A stretch of DNA of 64,000 nt from Myxococcales bacterium (GTDB lineage Bacteria > Myxococcota_A > Polyangia > Haliangiales > Haliangiaceae), in the NCBI GenBank assembly GCA_016720595.1, contig JADKKI010000019.1, positions 124,001 to 188,000 on the forward strand, written 5' to 3'. The notes beneath the pieces were generated by a model that searched no databases, was not told the origin of the DNA, and was given only the letters and a program-made list of their open reading frames with translations. Below are positions 62,891 to 64,000 of the stretch, in pieces. A program made the position numbers and the translations under genes. Every line of letters begins with the position of its first letter. Position 1 is the stretch's first letter.

Positions 62891-64000
62891 TCACCACGAG
62901 CTGTGGTAGCTGCTGCCCGCGAGGCCCTGGACCATCTCGCCGGCCCACTCGCCGTGCGACTTCCCGTTGACGTCGGACCACGCGCCACCGGCAGAGATCC
63001 GGTCTCCGCCGCCGCGCGACGGCACGGTGAGGCCGAGCTGGTCGAGGCTGATCGCGAACTGCTGCGCCATCTGCGCCCGCTGTGCGGCCGAGGCCTGGGC
63101 CCACTGTCCACGCAGCGCCGCGTACACCTGTTGTGCGTTGGCGAAGAACAGCTGGACCTGTGCCGGGAACGTCGCGAAGTTCTGCACGATCGCCATGCGC
63201 ACCGTCGCCGTGGCCTCGGGCGTCACCAGCGAAGCATCTCGTCCCGACGCGACCCACATGAAATAGAGCATCTCCATCGAGGCCTCGAGGTCGGCCTCGG
63301 TCATCTGCTGGTGCATCGTCGCCTTCTTCGCGTAGTCCGGCATCGGCCCCTTCATCGTCGCGACCGTCTGCGTCCGCTTCTGGATCGTCGCGGTCATCGC
63401 GGCGGCCCAGGCGTTGCCCGCCTGTGCGCCACTCTCGAACCGCTGCGCGAGCACGTTCCGCACCTCCTCGATCGCCTGCTGCCGCTCGGGGCCGCTGGCC
63501 TTGTTCAGCTCGGTCAGGATCGCCTGCCATCCCGTGGCGAGCATCGTGCGGGTCTGCGCGTCGCCGGACTTGTAGTAGCTCACGAACACCGCGGACGTGT
63601 CCTCGTACTCCGATTCGGTGAGCTCGACACCAAACGTCAGGCGCAGCACCTGGGTGAACGCGTTGACCGACGCGCGCGTCAGCGGCGGCTGACCCGCGGC
63701 GAGGACCTTGGTACCGGCCTCGGCCTTGAAGTTGGTCTTCACGCGCCCCGCGATGCCGCGCAGATCACCGCCATCGAGAGCAGGCGCGGCGGGCTGCTGG
63801 CGCGCAGGGGCAGCGGGAGCCTTCGCCTGCGTCGGGGCAGGGCGGGGCGCGGCGGTGCCACCACCCGTGCGAGCGAACACGATCCGCTCCGTGGTCTGCG
63901 GATCGGGACGGCCATCTTGATCGCGCTCCGTGATCTCGCCGACGACGTGATCGCCTTCGACGCGCAAGGTGACCGAGAACGTCACCGGCGTCCCCGGGAG
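62891..64000 (-). CDS. Unrecognised Ala/Gln-rich protein, N-terminus beyond window
   Basis: A partial gene that continues beyond the right edge (370 residues seen, stop at 62891). The N-terminal visible part is a beta-type segment (TVTFSVTLRVEGDHVVGEIT-like, rich in charged residues), then a Pro/Ala linker, then a 250-residue helical region with many Gln and Ala (FESGAQAGNAWAAAMTATIQ, QVQLFFANAQQVYAALRGQW). It resembles DUF6683-type helical proteins. Likely exported, since the type of linker is common in myxobacterial envelope proteins; function unknown. Confidence 0.5.
   Translation of the reverse strand, partial: LPGTPVTFSVTLRVEGDHVVGEITERDQDGRPDPQTTERIVFARTGGGTAAPRPAPTQAKAPAAPARQQPAAPALDGGDLRGIAGRVKTNFKAEAGTKVLAAGQPPLTRASVNAFTQVLRLTFGVELTESEYEDTSAVFVSYYKSGDAQTRTMLATGWQAILTELNKASGPERQQAIEEVRNVLAQRFESGAQAGNAWAAAMTATIQKRTQTVATMKGPMPDYAKKATMHQQMTEADLEASMEMLYFMWVASGRDASLVTPEATATVRMAIVQNFATFPAQVQLFFANAQQVYAALRGQWAQASAAQRAQMAQQFAISLDQLGLTVPSRGGGDRISAGGAWSDVNGKSHGEWAGEMVQGLAGSSYHSSW

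Overview
The window is very GC-rich (roughly 70 percent by eye), gene-dense DNA that looks like a myxobacterium-type Myxococcota genome, probably from the Kofleriaceae/Haliangiales side. This rests on many exported lipoproteins of unknown function, HRDVSP-type and WD40-fused serine/threonine kinases and pseudokinases, thrombospondin-type and RCC1 lipoproteins, a CX4CH cytochrome-like lipoprotein, and GTG starts in about half the genes. No rRNA, insertion sequence, prophage or CRISPR array was seen. The taxonomic call is inference.

Layout. 0-6 kb: an HELVH exported protease (cut by the window edge), a CPBP-like membrane protein, a metzincin, a cytochrome-like lipoprotein plus one-haem porin pair, and a threonine dehydratase. 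6-9.6 kb: a three-gene set of membrane pseudokinase, TPR membrane protein and C-type-lectin lipoprotein. 9.6-16 kb: sbcD-sbcC, two hotdog/GNAT genes and an RluA pseudouridine synthase. 16-21 kb: a GMC oxidoreductase, an acyl-CoA dehydrogenase and an arsenic operon arsR-aqpS-arsC/arsN2. 21-25 kb: an Ppx/GppA phosphatase and the haem A operon ctaA-ctaB-DUF420. 25-29.5 kb: a kinase-pseudokinase tandem and a CLC transporter. 29.5-36 kb: exported proteins, HrpB helicase, a thioesterase-like protein and Hsp20. 36-40.4 kb: fadN-fadA-mntP. 40.4-50 kb: a PEGA protein, an AraC regulator with a shortened end, an SNF2 helicase, an RCC1 lipoprotein and a large WD40 kinase. 50-57 kb: tRNA-Val and tRNA-Asp, then a patch of short orphan genes, a frameshifted RraB-like gene, an EEP nuclease, an Hsp70 ATPase-only protein and a GST remnant. 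57-60 kb: two overlapping, complementary histidine-kinase paralogues. 60-64 kb: arsD-arsA, a small DUF2892 membrane protein and a second gene cut by the window edge.

How the genes work together. Arsenic handling is split over two loci 40 kb apart. One has the repressor, an aquaglyceroporin and an arsenate reductase fused to an N-acetyltransferase, with two matching palindromic operators. The other has the ArsD chaperone and ArsA ATPase, with no ArsB/Acr3 pump visible. Fatty-acid oxidation (acyl-CoA dehydrogenase, FadN, FadA) and haem A synthesis for an aa3-type oxidase point to aerobic respiration.

The most unusual item is the histidine-kinase pair at 57.2-60.1 kb. The first protein has the phosphoacceptor His (H222) but a ruined ATP-binding domain. 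The second has a complete ATP-binding domain but Ala at the same residue number (A222). This looks like one kinase divided between two paralogues acting in trans. A second general observation is that about 18 genes have a TAnnnT box 5-9 bases before the start codon, which suggests widespread leaderless transcription and was used here to choose several starts.
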